DNA from: Hyphomonas sp.
GTDB taxonomy: Bacteria; Pseudomonadota; Alphaproteobacteria; Caulobacterales; Hyphomonadaceae
NCBI RefSeq assembly: GCF_013823385.1
Contig: NZ_PNMA01000002.1
Coordinates: 124,001 to 188,000, forward strand
Reading direction: 5' to 3'
DNA length: 64,000 bases
A program made the position numbers and the translations under genes. The notes below the pieces were generated by a model that did no database searches, had not been told where the DNA came from, and saw nothing but the letters and a program-made list of their open reading frames with translations. Positions 51,606-63,156 of the stretch are shown here, one piece after another (position 1 is the first letter of the stretch; each line of letters begins with the position of its first letter).

Positions 51606-52229
51606 ATGAGCTTCAATCTCAACGCTTCGCCCAGCCACCTTCTTCACCGCGCCCAGCAGATCGCTGCCAATCATTCGGCCGCTGCTCTGAAATCGGCCGG
51701 CGTCACGCTGCGTCAGTTTTCTGTTCTCGCGGCCCTCTCGGGCAATGAAGGCGTCAGCCAGTCTGATCTGGTCAATGCCACCGGCATCGACCGCTCCACC
51801 CTCGCCGACATGGTTGCCCGTATGGAAACCGCCGGCCTCATCAAGCGCGCCGATTCCAAAACCGACGCCCGCGCCAAATCCGTCAGCCTGACGGCAAAAG
51901 GCAAGAAAGCCTATGACAAGGCCCTCCCGGCCGTCACCAAGGCTGACGACGCCCTCTTCTCCACCCTGGCAAAAGCCAAGCAGGACGCCCTGCTGCAAGG
52001 CCTGACCGGCCTCGTCGACGACTCCGAGAAGAAAGAAGCCGCTCCGGCTGCGCCGAAGGCTCCGAAAGCGCCCAAGGCTGCCAAAGCCCCGAAAGCTGTC
52101 AAAGCCGCTGCGCCGAAAGCCAAGAAAGCCCCTGCCAAGAAAAAGGCTGCCAAGGCTGAAGTGAAAAAAGCTCCGGTCGCCGTGAAGAAGGCCCCGGTTG
52201 CCAAGAAAGCCGCTGCGAAGAAGAAGTAA
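51606..52229 (+). CDS. MarR-family regulator with histone H1-like lysine/alanine tail
   Basis: A 207-residue fusion. Residues 1-139 form a MarR winged helix (LRQFSVLAALSGNEGVSQSD, then TGIDRSTLADMVARMETAGL and a wing with KTDARAKSVSLTAKG). Residues 140-207 are low-complexity: 24 of 68 residues are lysine, with repeats of KAPKA, AKAPK and KKAPV. This is like histone H1 tails and bacterial H1-like proteins. The tail is in frame and follows the wHTH directly. A strong terminator lies after the stop. It likely acts as a nucleoid-binding regulator; the target is unknown. Confidence 0.85.
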   Translation: MSFNLNASPSHLLHRAQQIAANHSAAALKSAGVTLRQFSVLAALSGNEGVSQSDLVNATGIDRSTLADMVARMETAGLIKRADSKTDARAKSVSLTAKGKKAYDKALPAVTKADDALFSTLAKAKQDALLQGLTGLVDDSEKKEAAPAAPKAPKAPKAAKAPKAVKAAAPKAKKAPAKKKAAKAEVKKAPVAVKKAPVAKKAAAKKK

Positions 52230-52250
52230 GCTTCTTCCTTCGTCAGAAGG

Positions 52251-52775
52251 TCATGAGCGGGGCGCCTCAAGCGCCCCGCTTACTTTTTGGGTCAGTGCTT
52301 CGTCCAGCGGCCCGCCGATATGCAGGATGATCTCGCCCTCGGCAGAGATCACGAAGGTTTCCGGAACGCCTGTCAGCCCGAAATCCAGCCCGCCCCGGCC
52401 GTCCGGGTCCAGCGCCACCTGGGTGTAGGGATTGCCCAGCCGCTCCAGGAATTTCGCCCCGTCGGCCACCTTGTCCTTGTAGAGAACGCCGTAGACCTGG
52501 CCGGGATGCTGCTCGCCGAGGGCCACAAGGTATTTGTGCTCGGCCTCACACGGCGCGCACCAGCTGGCAAAGAGGTTCACCACCACAGGCCGGCCGCCGG
52601 GGGGAGGGGCAAAGGCAATCTCGCCGCTCCCATCCATCAGCGGGAAGACATGTTCGGGCGCGGCCCGCGAGACACGCTCGAACTCGCCCTTGGTGGGGCG
52701 GATCATCTGCCAGCCGCCAAATCCTGCCACAACCACCAAAGCGACCACCGGCAAAGCGTAGAGCCAGCGTTTCAT
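52251..52775 (-). CDS. ccmG: CcmG/DsbE-like thiol:disulfide oxidoreductase
   Basis: A 174-residue periplasmic thioredoxin-fold protein that reduces apocytochrome c cysteines. Membrane anchor MKRWLYALPVVALVVVAGF at the N-terminus. The CxxC is in NLFASWCAPCEAEH, and the cis-proline region is LTGVPETFVIS. It overlaps ccmD by four bases (ATGA) and is the last gene of ccmABCDG. Its 3' end carries the opposite-strand terminator. Confidence 0.93.
   Translation of the reverse strand: MKRWLYALPVVALVVVAGFGGWQMIRPTKGEFERVSRAAPEHVFPLMDGSGEIAFAPPPGGRPVVVNLFASWCAPCEAEHKYLVALGEQHPGQVYGVLYKDKVADGAKFLERLGNPYTQVALDPDGRGGLDFGLTGVPETFVISAEGEIILHIGGPLDEALTQKVSGALEAPRS
52256..52288 (+). terminator. Terminator of the MarR-tail gene inside the ccmG coding end
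   Basis: AGCGGGGCGC, loop CTCAA, GCGCCCCGCT (52256-52280), a perfect 10-bp stem, followed by TACTTTTT. The terminator sequence overlaps the last codons of the opposite ccmG gene. Confidence 0.85.
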
Positions 52776-52930
52776 GTCCGCAGGTCCTCGTCATTGGCCA
52801 CCAGCGCGTCGAGACGCTTCTTCGTCGCCCGCGCCGCCAGCCAGGCCTGAAGGCAGGCCCCTGCAATCATCAGCGCGCCGATCAGATAGCAGGCCCAGAT
52901 ATAGGCGGCGTTCTTGTCAAATTCCGGCAT
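52772..52930 (-). CDS. ccmD: Haem exporter protein CcmD
   Basis: A 52-residue single-helix membrane protein, below usual gene-calling length. MPEFDKNAAYIWACYLIGAL starts the helix; RATKKRLDALVANDED is the basic-acidic cytosolic tail. CcmD links the CcmABC haem-handling transporter to CcmE. It lies between ccmC and ccmG, overlapping ccmG by four bases, which confirms its identity. Confidence 0.9.
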   Translation of the reverse strand: MPEFDKNAAYIWACYLIGALMIAGACLQAWLAARATKKRLDALVANDEDLRT

Positions 52931-52934
52931 CGGC

Positions 52935-53663
52935 TCAGCCCTCCAGCGCGCTTGCGGTCAGGCGCGCAATCCGCCGCTGACGGATTTCCGTCCGCATATG
53001 GGTCATCACCAGGCCGCCGAAGAGTAGCCCGTGGCCAAGGCCGGAGACCAGAAGCGGGGTGAGGTAGACGGCCGCCATCTTGGGCCCATCGGCGGTGATC
53101 ACGCTGGCGGGCTGGTGCAGCGAGGTGAAGAGGTCCACGGAGAATTTGATCAGCGGCACATTGATCGCGCCCACCATGGCAAGGATCGCCCCGGCGCGGG
53201 CCGCCTTCTGGCGCGAATCCATCGAGGCGCGCAGGGCCATGTATCCGAGGAACAGGAAGAGGAGGAACAGGACGGACATCATCCGTGCGTCGTCCCATTG
53301 CCACCAGGTGCCCCAGGTGGGCTTCCCCCAGATCGAGCCGGTGGCGAGGCACAGCGCCGTCCACACCGCGCCCAGCGGCGCAATCGCCTTGGCGGCAATG
53401 TCGGCCAGCTCATGGCGCCAGATGAACCAGACGAAACTCGCCACCGCGAGGGCCGAATAGCTCGCCATCGACAGCCAGGCGGCGGGCACATGGATGAACA
53501 TCACCCGCATGATGTCGCCGCCCTGATACTCGTCCTTCGGCACGATCCAGAGGCCCTGCCAAAGGCCCCACAGGATGCAGAGCGCGCCCGCGCCATAGAA
53601 GAGGGGCGCCGCCACGGCGGAGAATTTCAGAAACTTGTGCGGATTGGCGAAGGCAGACCACAT
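52935..53663 (-). CDS. ccmC: Haem exporter protein CcmC
   Basis: A 242-residue protein with six transmembrane segments that loads haem onto CcmE. Signature: the tryptophan-rich WWQWDDARMMSV motif after WGTWWQWD, and conserved histidines in MFIHVPAAW and LFTSLHQPAS. Between ccmB and ccmD, four bases ahead of the latter. ccmE, ccmF and ccmH are not in the window. Confidence 0.95.
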   Translation of the reverse strand: MWSAFANPHKFLKFSAVAAPLFYGAGALCILWGLWQGLWIVPKDEYQGGDIMRVMFIHVPAAWLSMASYSALAVASFVWFIWRHELADIAAKAIAPLGAVWTALCLATGSIWGKPTWGTWWQWDDARMMSVLFLLFLFLGYMALRASMDSRQKAARAGAILAMVGAINVPLIKFSVDLFTSLHQPASVITADGPKMAAVYLTPLLVSGLGHGLLFGGLVMTHMRTEIRQRRIARLTASALEG

Positions 53664-53686
53664 GGTGTTACCGAGATAGCCTCCCC

Positions 53687-54352
53687 TCAGTCCGCCGCCA
53701 AGCGCAGGGCAGCGGCCATGGCATAGGGCGCAACAGCGCAGGCGAAAAGGGTGGAGGCGGCCAGCAGCATCGGCGCCCCGTCCGATCCGATGCCCCCGGT
53801 CATGGCGAGGGCCCCGAAGATGGCGGTCGGCACATAGAGGGGCAGGGCGATGATCGAGATCAGCAGCCCGCCCCGGCGCACCGTGGCCGAAAGCGCTGCG
53901 CCCACGCCGCCCCAGAAGAAAAAGGCAAGTCCGCCAAGGGTGTAGAAGCCCAGATGGATCAGCAGGTCCATGCTTGCCTGCGCCTGAAACATCAGCGCCA
54001 GCAGGGGAGAGGCCAGCGCCAGCGGCAATCCCGCCGCCAGCCAGTGCGCCAGCGTCTTGGCCGCCGCAATCGCCGCCATGGGCGCGCCTGTCTGCAGCCA
54101 GAGGTCCAGCGTGCCATCCTCGGCGTCGGCCTGGAAGATCCGCTCCAGCGTCACCAGGCTCGACAGGGCCAGGGCCACCCAGATGATACCGGGACCCACC
54201 GCCTTCAGGGTCTGCGTATCACTTCCAATGCCCAGCGGCACCAGCACGGCCGCCCCGCCGAGGAAGCCGAGCGGCAGCAGCGCGCCCGCGCCCCCCGCCC
54301 AGGCCTCGGCGAACGCCTGCCGGAAAGCGGCCAGGATCGGCGCCGCGCTCAC
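53687..54352 (-). CDS. ccmB: Haem exporter protein CcmB
   Basis: A 221-residue six-segment permease of the CcmABCD complex. The N-terminus AAFRQAFAEAWAGGAGALLP and the periplasmic/membrane segments ADAEDGTLDLWLQTGAP, then GLAFFFWGGVGAALSAT, are family-like. The start overlaps the ccmA end by four bases. ccmC starts 23 bases after its stop. Confidence 0.92.
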   Translation of the reverse strand: MSAAPILAAFRQAFAEAWAGGAGALLPLGFLGGAAVLVPLGIGSDTQTLKAVGPGIIWVALALSSLVTLERIFQADAEDGTLDLWLQTGAPMAAIAAAKTLAHWLAAGLPLALASPLLALMFQAQASMDLLIHLGFYTLGGLAFFFWGGVGAALSATVRRGGLLISIIALPLYVPTAIFGALAMTGGIGSDGAPMLLAASTLFACAVAPYAMAAALRLAAD

Positions 54353-54930
54353 AAAGTCACCTCATTGGTCACGGGAAAGCCGGCGGCGTCATGCATTGAC
54401 GCAATAATGGCCCCATTTGTCCGTAAATGTCCGGAAATGACCGCGTCCAGCATCGTTCTGCCGGCCGCGTCCAGCGCCGTGTAAGGCTCGTCCAGCAGCC
54501 AGACCGGCCGGTCCTCCAGCAGCAGTCGCCCGAATGCCGTGCGGCGGCGCTGGCCTGCGGAGAGATACCGGCCGGGCACATCAGCGGCCCGCGTCAGCGC
54601 CATTTTCTCAAGGATATCAGGGATGTCCGCTTTCGATCCCCAGGCCTGCGCCCAGAGGGCAAGATGGCCGCGCGGGGTTTCCTGCGGCTTGATGCCTTCC
54701 TTATGGCCGATCCAGTGATGGGGCGCTGCCCGCACCATCTCCCCCGCCTCAGGCCGGGTCAGCCCCGCCAGCATCCGCAGCAGCGTCGTCTTGCCCGCCC
54801 CATTGGCGCCGCGCAGCACGATGGCGTCTCCGGGGGATAGGGAGAGGCTTACGCCGCGAAACAGCACCCGCTCCCCCCGCAGGATAGCAAGGCCGCTGGC
54901 TTGGATCAGGGGCGCGGTCGATGTCGTCAC
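54349..54930 (-). CDS. ccmA: Haem exporter ATP-binding protein CcmA
   Basis: A 193-residue ABC ATPase. Walker A RGANGAGKTTLLRML, ABC signature YLSAGQRRRTAFGRLLL, Walker B VWLLDEPYTALDAAG, and the switch histidine in MHDAAG. It is shorter than typical exporters, as CcmA usually is. It heads the leftward ccmABCDG group and is divergent from acnA over 171 bases. Confidence 0.95.
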   Translation of the reverse strand: MTTSTAPLIQASGLAILRGERVLFRGVSLSLSPGDAIVLRGANGAGKTTLLRMLAGLTRPEAGEMVRAAPHHWIGHKEGIKPQETPRGHLALWAQAWGSKADIPDILEKMALTRAADVPGRYLSAGQRRRTAFGRLLLEDRPVWLLDEPYTALDAAGRTMLDAVISGHLRTNGAIIASMHDAAGFPVTNEVTL

Positions 54931-55101
54931 CGGCGCAGGCTTAGCCTGTTCGTCTCCGCCTGCAAACGGGGCCTTGCGCCGCTATTAACGCATTGACCCT
55001 TTGTCCCAATTGCGCCGGAAGGGCAGGGCCTATATGAGGGCCGCAGCGACGAAAGCGGGCCTCCAGCCGTGAGGCCCTTCACCAGGAGGCAAGGGCCGGA
55101 C

Positions 55102-57867
<2,766 letters not shown>

Positions 57868-57874
57868 GCCATTG

Positions 57875-57910
57875 AAAACCCCGCCACAGATCGTCTGCGG
57901 CGGGGTTTTT
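57875..57910 (+). terminator. Rho-independent terminator after acnA
   Basis: AAAACCCCGCC and GGCGGGGTTTTT close a stem with CAGA/TCTG inside and a TCG loop. T-run of five. Confidence 0.93.
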
Positions 57911-57971
57911 GCAGCCTCTCACGCGGCTGTGACTGTCGGCGCTTTGCCCCAGCGCATATAAGCGAGTTGTG

Positions 57972-58622
57972 ATGAAGCGACTGGCTGTCCTCTTTTCCTT
58001 CCTTGTGGCTGCGATGGCGGCCCCCTCGGCGCATGCCGAAGGCCCGGTTCTTGTTGAGCTTTTTGCCTCCAAGAATTGCCGGTCCTGCCCGGCGGCCTAC
58101 AAGGCGATGGACGAGCTGGAAGCGCAGCGCGACGATGTCTGCGTCCTCACCTGGCCGGTCGATTACTGGGATTATCTCGGCAGCAAGGAAAAGATGGCCC
58201 TGCCGGAGTCGAAAGACCGCCAGCGCGGCTATGTCGAGCGCTTCTCCCTGCGCGGCCCCTATACGCCTCAGGCGGTGTTCAACGGCGTGAAACAGGCGCC
58301 GGGCAACAAGGCCAGCAAGATCGAGTCGGCGCTGGCCGAGGCGCAGGCTCACCCGGATTCCGGCGTCCGGCTCGTCCGCAAGAATGGCAAGGTTTCCCTG
58401 AAGGGCGAAACCGGCAGCCTCACCGATCTCTGGTGGGTGACCTATCTCAAGGATGCGGACAACGAGACCAAGATGCCCAATCCGGTCACCTCTGCGCGCC
58501 AGATCGGCCCCTGGCTCGGCGGGCGCGCGGATATCGAGCTTCCGGCCTGCGAGTCCGGCTGCATGCTGATCGTTCAGGAAGCCGGCTTTGGCCCTGTCCT
58601 CGCCGTCATGGACGTGCGCTGA
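57972..58622 (+). CDS. DUF1223-family secreted thioredoxin-like protein
   Basis: A 216-residue exported protein. Signal peptide MKRLAVLFSFLVAAMAAPSA cut after HAE. The CxxC motif NCRSCPAAYKAMDEL sits where thioredoxins have their active site, preceded by VLVELFASK. The remaining domain carries TWPVDYWDYLG and RGPYTPQAVFNG, the DUF1223 signature. A further cysteine pair (LPACESGCML) is near the C-terminus. The family is unstudied but often lies beside acnA. It may act on disulfides. Confidence 0.9.
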   Translation: MKRLAVLFSFLVAAMAAPSAHAEGPVLVELFASKNCRSCPAAYKAMDELEAQRDDVCVLTWPVDYWDYLGSKEKMALPESKDRQRGYVERFSLRGPYTPQAVFNGVKQAPGNKASKIESALAEAQAHPDSGVRLVRKNGKVSLKGETGSLTDLWWVTYLKDADNETKMPNPVTSARQIGPWLGGRADIELPACESGCMLIVQEAGFGPVLAVMDVR

Positions 58623-59678
58623 TCATTCTTCTTCGGGCGCCGCTTGATCTGGCTCTGCGCCGTCAGGAGCGCGCGCGATGGAGGCTACCGCCGGCGCAAA
58701 ATCCATCCAGTCGACCTGCGAGATCTGGAACGCCCAGCCCCGCGCGCGTTCATTGATGGCGGCACCGCGATGGGCGCCCTCGCCCGCTTCTATGGCGCGC
58801 AGGGTAACGAAGAAACCATCCGCCTCCCGATAAGGGCGCACCTCCACCTCCAGCCCGTCATGGGTCTGGGTGATATGGGTGCCCACGGGCCGCGTCCTCA
58901 GGGCGTTTGCCGGCCGCACACCCACCGGCTGCAGCCGCGTGAGCGCCAGGGCCGGGCCGGTCGTCACCAGCCGGTTGACCAGCTGATAATCCTGATAGGG
59001 CGGGGCGGGCGTGAAGGCGCGGTCGCTCGATCCGATCGTACGCTGAAGATAGAGCGCCGCGCCGGTCGCATCGGTCAGGCGCACGGCTGAGACAGCATCG
59101 GCATTGAGGTCGATAATGTCGAGGTCCAGCCAGGCCTGCGCCGAATAGAGCGGGGGCAGGCTGCCGGTCACGCGGTAGGCCTGCATCTCGCCGGGGCGGC
59201 GCACATAGATGTGCTCGTCCTTTCGCCCGGTCAGCAGGGCCGCCGCCACCTCGCCGTCCGGGCCGATCACTTCCACCAGCGCGCCATTGCCGCCTTCGCG
59301 CGGATCGCCGAGGCCGATGGCGTTCATCTTGCCCGGATCGCGCGTGCGCGGCGCGTCCCAGACCAGCGTTTCCAGCCCGCCCGCCAGCTCGCTCAGCCGG
59401 TCGGCGCGGATGGGGTAGCCATCCGTCCCCGACAGACGCCAGCCACCCGGTGTGGCAAAGAGGGTATAGCTTTCATCGGCCAGCGTGACGCGGATTTCGG
59501 CGGCCTCTGCGCGCACGGCGGCAAAGCCGGGCAGAACGGGCTCTCCCTGCAGGTCGCTGCGGGGGGCAGGGGCGCTGCCGAGAAGCTGGCTGGCAAGGGC
59601 GATCAGAACCAGGCCGCCGGCCACAGCCGCCATGATCCGGACCCGGAAGGTGCGCTGCTGGCTGCGCTGGGCGGTCAT
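58623..59678 (-). CDS. DUF4340-domain protein of the Gld-like cassette
   Basis: A 351-residue protein with an N-terminal membrane segment (IMAAVAGGLVLIALASQLLG) and a large periplasmic domain built of beta-rich repeats (VRVTLADESYTL-like strands, WRLSGTDGYPIRADRLSELA). This is the DUF4340 architecture. It overlaps the GldG-like gene by four bases and is the last of four co-directional genes. These DUF4340 proteins typically follow GldG-like auxiliary proteins of ABC exporters. Substrate unknown. Confidence 0.78.
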   Translation of the reverse strand: MTAQRSQQRTFRVRIMAAVAGGLVLIALASQLLGSAPAPRSDLQGEPVLPGFAAVRAEAAEIRVTLADESYTLFATPGGWRLSGTDGYPIRADRLSELAGGLETLVWDAPRTRDPGKMNAIGLGDPREGGNGALVEVIGPDGEVAAALLTGRKDEHIYVRRPGEMQAYRVTGSLPPLYSAQAWLDLDIIDLNADAVSAVRLTDATGAALYLQRTIGSSDRAFTPAPPYQDYQLVNRLVTTGPALALTRLQPVGVRPANALRTRPVGTHITQTHDGLEVEVRPYREADGFFVTLRAIEAGEGAHRGAAINERARGWAFQISQVDWMDFAPAVASIARAPDGAEPDQAAPEEE

Positions 59679-61570
59679 GCCTTGCCCCTTCGCCGCTTCG
59701 TCTGCCGGCGCCAGACGAGGAAGCCCGCCAGCGTCACCAGCAGCGGCCCGCCCCAGATATTGATGGCCTTGAGCGTTGATTCGAGCTGATCGATATCGCG
59801 GCGATAGTCACGCTCGATGTCGCGCAGGCTGGCGCGGATGGACAGAATATCCTCGCGCAGCGTGGCCAGCTCGCGGCGCTCGTCCTCGGTCAGCTCCGCT
59901 TCGGGATCGCCCGCAAAGAAACCGTCCCCGGAGGCGGCAGACTGAAGCTCCGCCAGGCGCGCCTGCGCCGTGGAGAGGCGCGATTCCAGGGCAGACTGCT
60001 GGCGGAAATACTGGGATTCGGCAGCGTCGCGCATCGTATCTATACGAACCATCGGCCGTAGGCTTGCCGCGCGCGAACGCAGCCGGGAAAGCTCGCCCCG
60101 CCCGGCCAGCGCGTCGAGGGCATTGAGCAGCAACGCGCCATTGTCCGCCACCACCATGCCGCTGCCGGGCACGACATAGAAATCATCCGCCAGGAAATCC
60201 GCGTCGGCAATCAGCACCATCTCGGCGGGGATCGCGCTGGTGGGGATGTGGGGGGGCAGGTTTGCCGCTTCGGCGCGGGCCGCTTCCGCATCAGCCCGGT
60301 CGGCAGGCTGGTCCATAGGCGGGGGCCCGTCCGGAAAGGCGGTGGGGAGGCGTCCGGAAAGGCGCGCGGCAATCACCAGCGGCGCGGGCTCGGTCATATA
60401 GCTCTGCAGCACTTCGTTCGGCCCCATGTCGCGCGCCGCGCGGGCCGGGTCGATATAGGACGGGCTCGGGCCCGTGGTGATCAGCGGCGCAAAGGTTTCG
60501 CCCGCCGGCAGGTCTCTGGCAATCAGCGCGCCGGGGGCGCCGAAATTGACCACGCGCATAAGATCTGCCGTAATCGGATCATCCCGGCTCATCGTTTCGG
60601 CCGGCACGCCCACGAACAGCGGATGGGCCATCTCCTCGATCCGCCCGCCGAAGGATTCCACCGGCACGGTCAGCGCATTGGCCGCGTCTGCCACTGCCTG
60701 CGGGGCCAGTTCCACGCCCCAGGCCGCGCCCAGCCGCCCGAGGCCGGAACGGGCGAGCGAATCCGTTGCTGAAAACATGGCCCCGGAAAGCGCCGTCTTG
60801 GCGGCGGGGTCCACCACGAAGATCGCCCGCCCCTGGCGCAGGATGAACTGGTCGATCAGCCATTCCTGCCGCACGGTCAGGGGGCTGGGATGGGCCACCA
60901 GCAGCACGTCCATCTCGGGCAGGGAATGGAAATCCTCGGGGATTTGCTCCACCGTGAAGCTGCGCCCGATATCCTGCAGCACCACATACCCGCTTTCCCC
61001 GCCCAGCGCCCGCATGCCGGGCAGGGAGCTGAGGATGCCAACTGTCGGCGGCTCGGGATTGTCCAGCCGCGCGATCATCCGGGTAAGGTCATATTCCAGC
61101 GTCGTCTCGCGCTCGGGCGCGAGGAACGGGATGATGCGCAGGTCATCAATCGTGTTGCGCCCGATGATACCGAAATAGAGCGGGTCGCTCCCTGATGCCG
61201 GAATGGCGCTGATGCCGGCGGCAAGGGCTTCGTCTTCGGCTTCGGAGAAAGGCTTAGGGTCAATCTCCCGCACGCGGACATTGCCGCCAGAGGCGGCCGC
61301 ATACGTCGCCAGCAGCTCGCGCACCCGCGCCGCATGCGCCTGGATTGCCGGATAATCCTGCCCCACGCGCCGGGAATAGACATAGGTCAGCTCCACCGGC
61401 TCAGCGAGATCGCGCAGTGTCACCCGTGTGGCATCCGACAGCGTGTAGAGCTTGCCTTCGGTGAAATCGAGCCGCGCCCCCGCCAGCAGCTTCTGCGCGG
61501 CAATATTTCCCGCCAGCAGGATGATCCCCGCCAGCAGCGTCATCACCACAAGATAGCGCCGTGCCTGCAT
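59675..61570 (-). CDS. GldG-like ABC transporter auxiliary protein
   Basis: A 631-residue protein. N-terminal membrane helix (LVVMTLLAGIILLAGNIAAQ), a large periplasmic ABC_transp_aux-type domain (RLDFTEGKLYTLSDATRVTL, then VELTYVYSRRVGQDYP, and TVGILSSLPGMRALGG), a coiled-coil region near residues 530-590, and a C-terminal helix IWGGPLLVTLAGFLVWRR. This matches GldG-like proteins first named in Bacteroidetes gliding motility but common in other bacteria. It ends two bases from the permease gene. Confidence 0.85.
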   Translation of the reverse strand: MQARRYLVVMTLLAGIILLAGNIAAQKLLAGARLDFTEGKLYTLSDATRVTLRDLAEPVELTYVYSRRVGQDYPAIQAHAARVRELLATYAAASGGNVRVREIDPKPFSEAEDEALAAGISAIPASGSDPLYFGIIGRNTIDDLRIIPFLAPERETTLEYDLTRMIARLDNPEPPTVGILSSLPGMRALGGESGYVVLQDIGRSFTVEQIPEDFHSLPEMDVLLVAHPSPLTVRQEWLIDQFILRQGRAIFVVDPAAKTALSGAMFSATDSLARSGLGRLGAAWGVELAPQAVADAANALTVPVESFGGRIEEMAHPLFVGVPAETMSRDDPITADLMRVVNFGAPGALIARDLPAGETFAPLITTGPSPSYIDPARAARDMGPNEVLQSYMTEPAPLVIAARLSGRLPTAFPDGPPPMDQPADRADAEAARAEAANLPPHIPTSAIPAEMVLIADADFLADDFYVVPGSGMVVADNGALLLNALDALAGRGELSRLRSRAASLRPMVRIDTMRDAAESQYFRQQSALESRLSTAQARLAELQSAASGDGFFAGDPEAELTEDERRELATLREDILSIRASLRDIERDYRRDIDQLESTLKAINIWGGPLLVTLAGFLVWRRQTKRRRGKA

Positions 61571-61572
61571 GG

Positions 61573-62331
61573 CTAGCCAAGCCTCCGGCGCGACGCCCAG
61601 AGGCAGTTGAGGAAAGCAAACGTCGCCGTAAAGCCGAGGAAATACGCCACCACGCGCAGCTCCAGCACGCCGCGCTGGGCGCTCTCAAACTGGGTGATGA
61701 AGGAAAACCGCGCGATCAGATCGGCAAAGCCGGTGCCAAACAGCGTCTGAACCGTGGAGAGCACCAGCGGCCATCCCGCGGCCGTGAAGACAAACGCGAT
61801 CACCACCGAGATCACAAACGCCGTCACCTGGCTGCCCGTCAGCGCCGAGACCGCCGCCCCGATGGAGAGATACGCCCCGGCCATCAGGAAGCTGACGAAA
61901 TAGGTCAGCGCAATGGCGGCGTTATCCGGATTGCCGAGATAGTTCACCGACAGCCACATCGGCAGGGTCAGCAGGAGGCCCGTGCCCGCCACCGTCCAGG
62001 CCGCGCAGAGTTTCCCCAGCACCAGCCCCGGCAATCCCAGCGGCAGGGAGAGAAGAAGCTCATCCGTCCCCGCCGCGCGCTCATCCGCCCAGAGGCGCAT
62101 GGCGAGCGCGGGCAGGAAGATCATGTAGAGCCAGGGATGCCAGGCAAAGAAGGGCTGAAGGTCTGCCACGCCGGAATCGAAAAACCGCGCCGCTTCCCAG
62201 GTAAAGAGGCCAAGCGCCAGCAGGAACACGGCGAGAAACACATAGGCCATGGGCGTTGCAAAATAGGCGTTCAGCTCACGGCGATAGGTCGCGGTAAACC
62301 CGCTCATCTGCTGGCGCACGGCGCTGATCAC
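61573..62331 (-). CDS. GldF-like ABC permease
   Basis: A 252-residue membrane protein with six predicted segments. TYRRELNAYFATPMAYVFLA is the ABC2-permease entry motif, followed by LLALGLFTWEAARFF. It starts four bases inside the ATPase gene and ends two bases before the GldG-like gene. It is the channel part of the cassette. Confidence 0.87.
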   Translation of the reverse strand: MISAVRQQMSGFTATYRRELNAYFATPMAYVFLAVFLLALGLFTWEAARFFDSGVADLQPFFAWHPWLYMIFLPALAMRLWADERAAGTDELLLSLPLGLPGLVLGKLCAAWTVAGTGLLLTLPMWLSVNYLGNPDNAAIALTYFVSFLMAGAYLSIGAAVSALTGSQVTAFVISVVIAFVFTAAGWPLVLSTVQTLFGTGFADLIARFSFITQFESAQRGVLELRVVAYFLGFTATFAFLNCLWASRRRLG

Positions 62332-63059
62332 AGCGTTTCCTCCTCCACCTGATCGGTGAGGCGGGCAAAGGCGCTTTCCAGCGTGCCATCATCGGTGCGC
62401 TTGGCGAGGCCTGCGGGCGTGTCATCGGCCACGATCCGCCCCCGGTCGACCAGCACGGCGCGGTGACACATCGCGGGCACCTCGGTCAGCGTATGGGTGG
62501 AGATGATGATGGCCTTGGTCGGCGCCATCCGGGCGATCAGCGCGCGCACCGCGCGTTTCTGGTTGGGATCAAGCCCATCGGTCGGCTCGTCCAGCACCAG
62601 CACGGGCGGGTCATGCAGGATCGCCCCGGCGAGGCCCACGCGCCGGCGATAGCCTTTGGAGAGCGCCCCGATGCGCTGGCCCAGCACGCCGGAAATCCGC
62701 GCATCGGCAATCGTGCGCTCGATGGCGTCCTTGCGCTGGCCTTTGGGAATCTGCCGCGCGCTGGCCAGAAAGGCCAGGAACTCCGGCGGCGTCATATCAT
62801 TATAAAGAGGCGCGCCTTCGGGCAGGTATCCCAGCGCGGCCTGCGCGGCGCGGCGCTCGGAGATGATCGATTTCCCGTCGATCAGCACGTCGCCCACATC
62901 CGGCTCCAGCACGCCGGCAATCATCCGCATCGTGGTCGATTTGCCCGCCCCGTTGGGCCCGAGAAAGCCCAGCACGGTGCCTTTCTCCACGGCAAAGGAT
63001 ATGCCGCGCACGGCCTGCTTGTTGCCATAGGCTTTTTCGAGCGATCTGACGTCCAGCAT
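62328..63059 (-). CDS. GldA-like ABC ATPase
   Basis: A 243-residue ATPase. Walker A FLGPNGAGKSTTMRMI, signature LSKGYRRRVGLAGA, Walker B VLVLDEPTDGLDPNQ, and the switch histidine ISTHTL. The start at 63059 (MLDVRSLEKAYG) matches the family; the frame upstream adds nothing. It overlaps the permease by four bases. The four-gene ATPase-permease-GldG-like-DUF4340 order is conserved in many bacteria. Confidence 0.92.
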   Translation of the reverse strand: MLDVRSLEKAYGNKQAVRGISFAVEKGTVLGFLGPNGAGKSTTMRMIAGVLEPDVGDVLIDGKSIISERRAAQAALGYLPEGAPLYNDMTPPEFLAFLASARQIPKGQRKDAIERTIADARISGVLGQRIGALSKGYRRRVGLAGAILHDPPVLVLDEPTDGLDPNQKRAVRALIARMAPTKAIIISTHTLTEVPAMCHRAVLVDRGRIVADDTPAGLAKRTDDGTLESAFARLTDQVEEETL

Positions 63060-63156
63060 GAATGTCCCGCGCTTCAGCGTGCCCACGTGATAGCGGGCGT
63101 CGCTCCAAGGTCAAAGCCGAACCCTCAGAGATTACCGGCGTTTCATGTCAGAAGGG

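Noticed and set aside
54931-55101. Promoter in the ccmA-acnA spacer
   Set aside because: TTGACC at 54993 and TATATG at 55032 were seen, but the spacing does not fit a sigma-70 promoter and no other element is clear.
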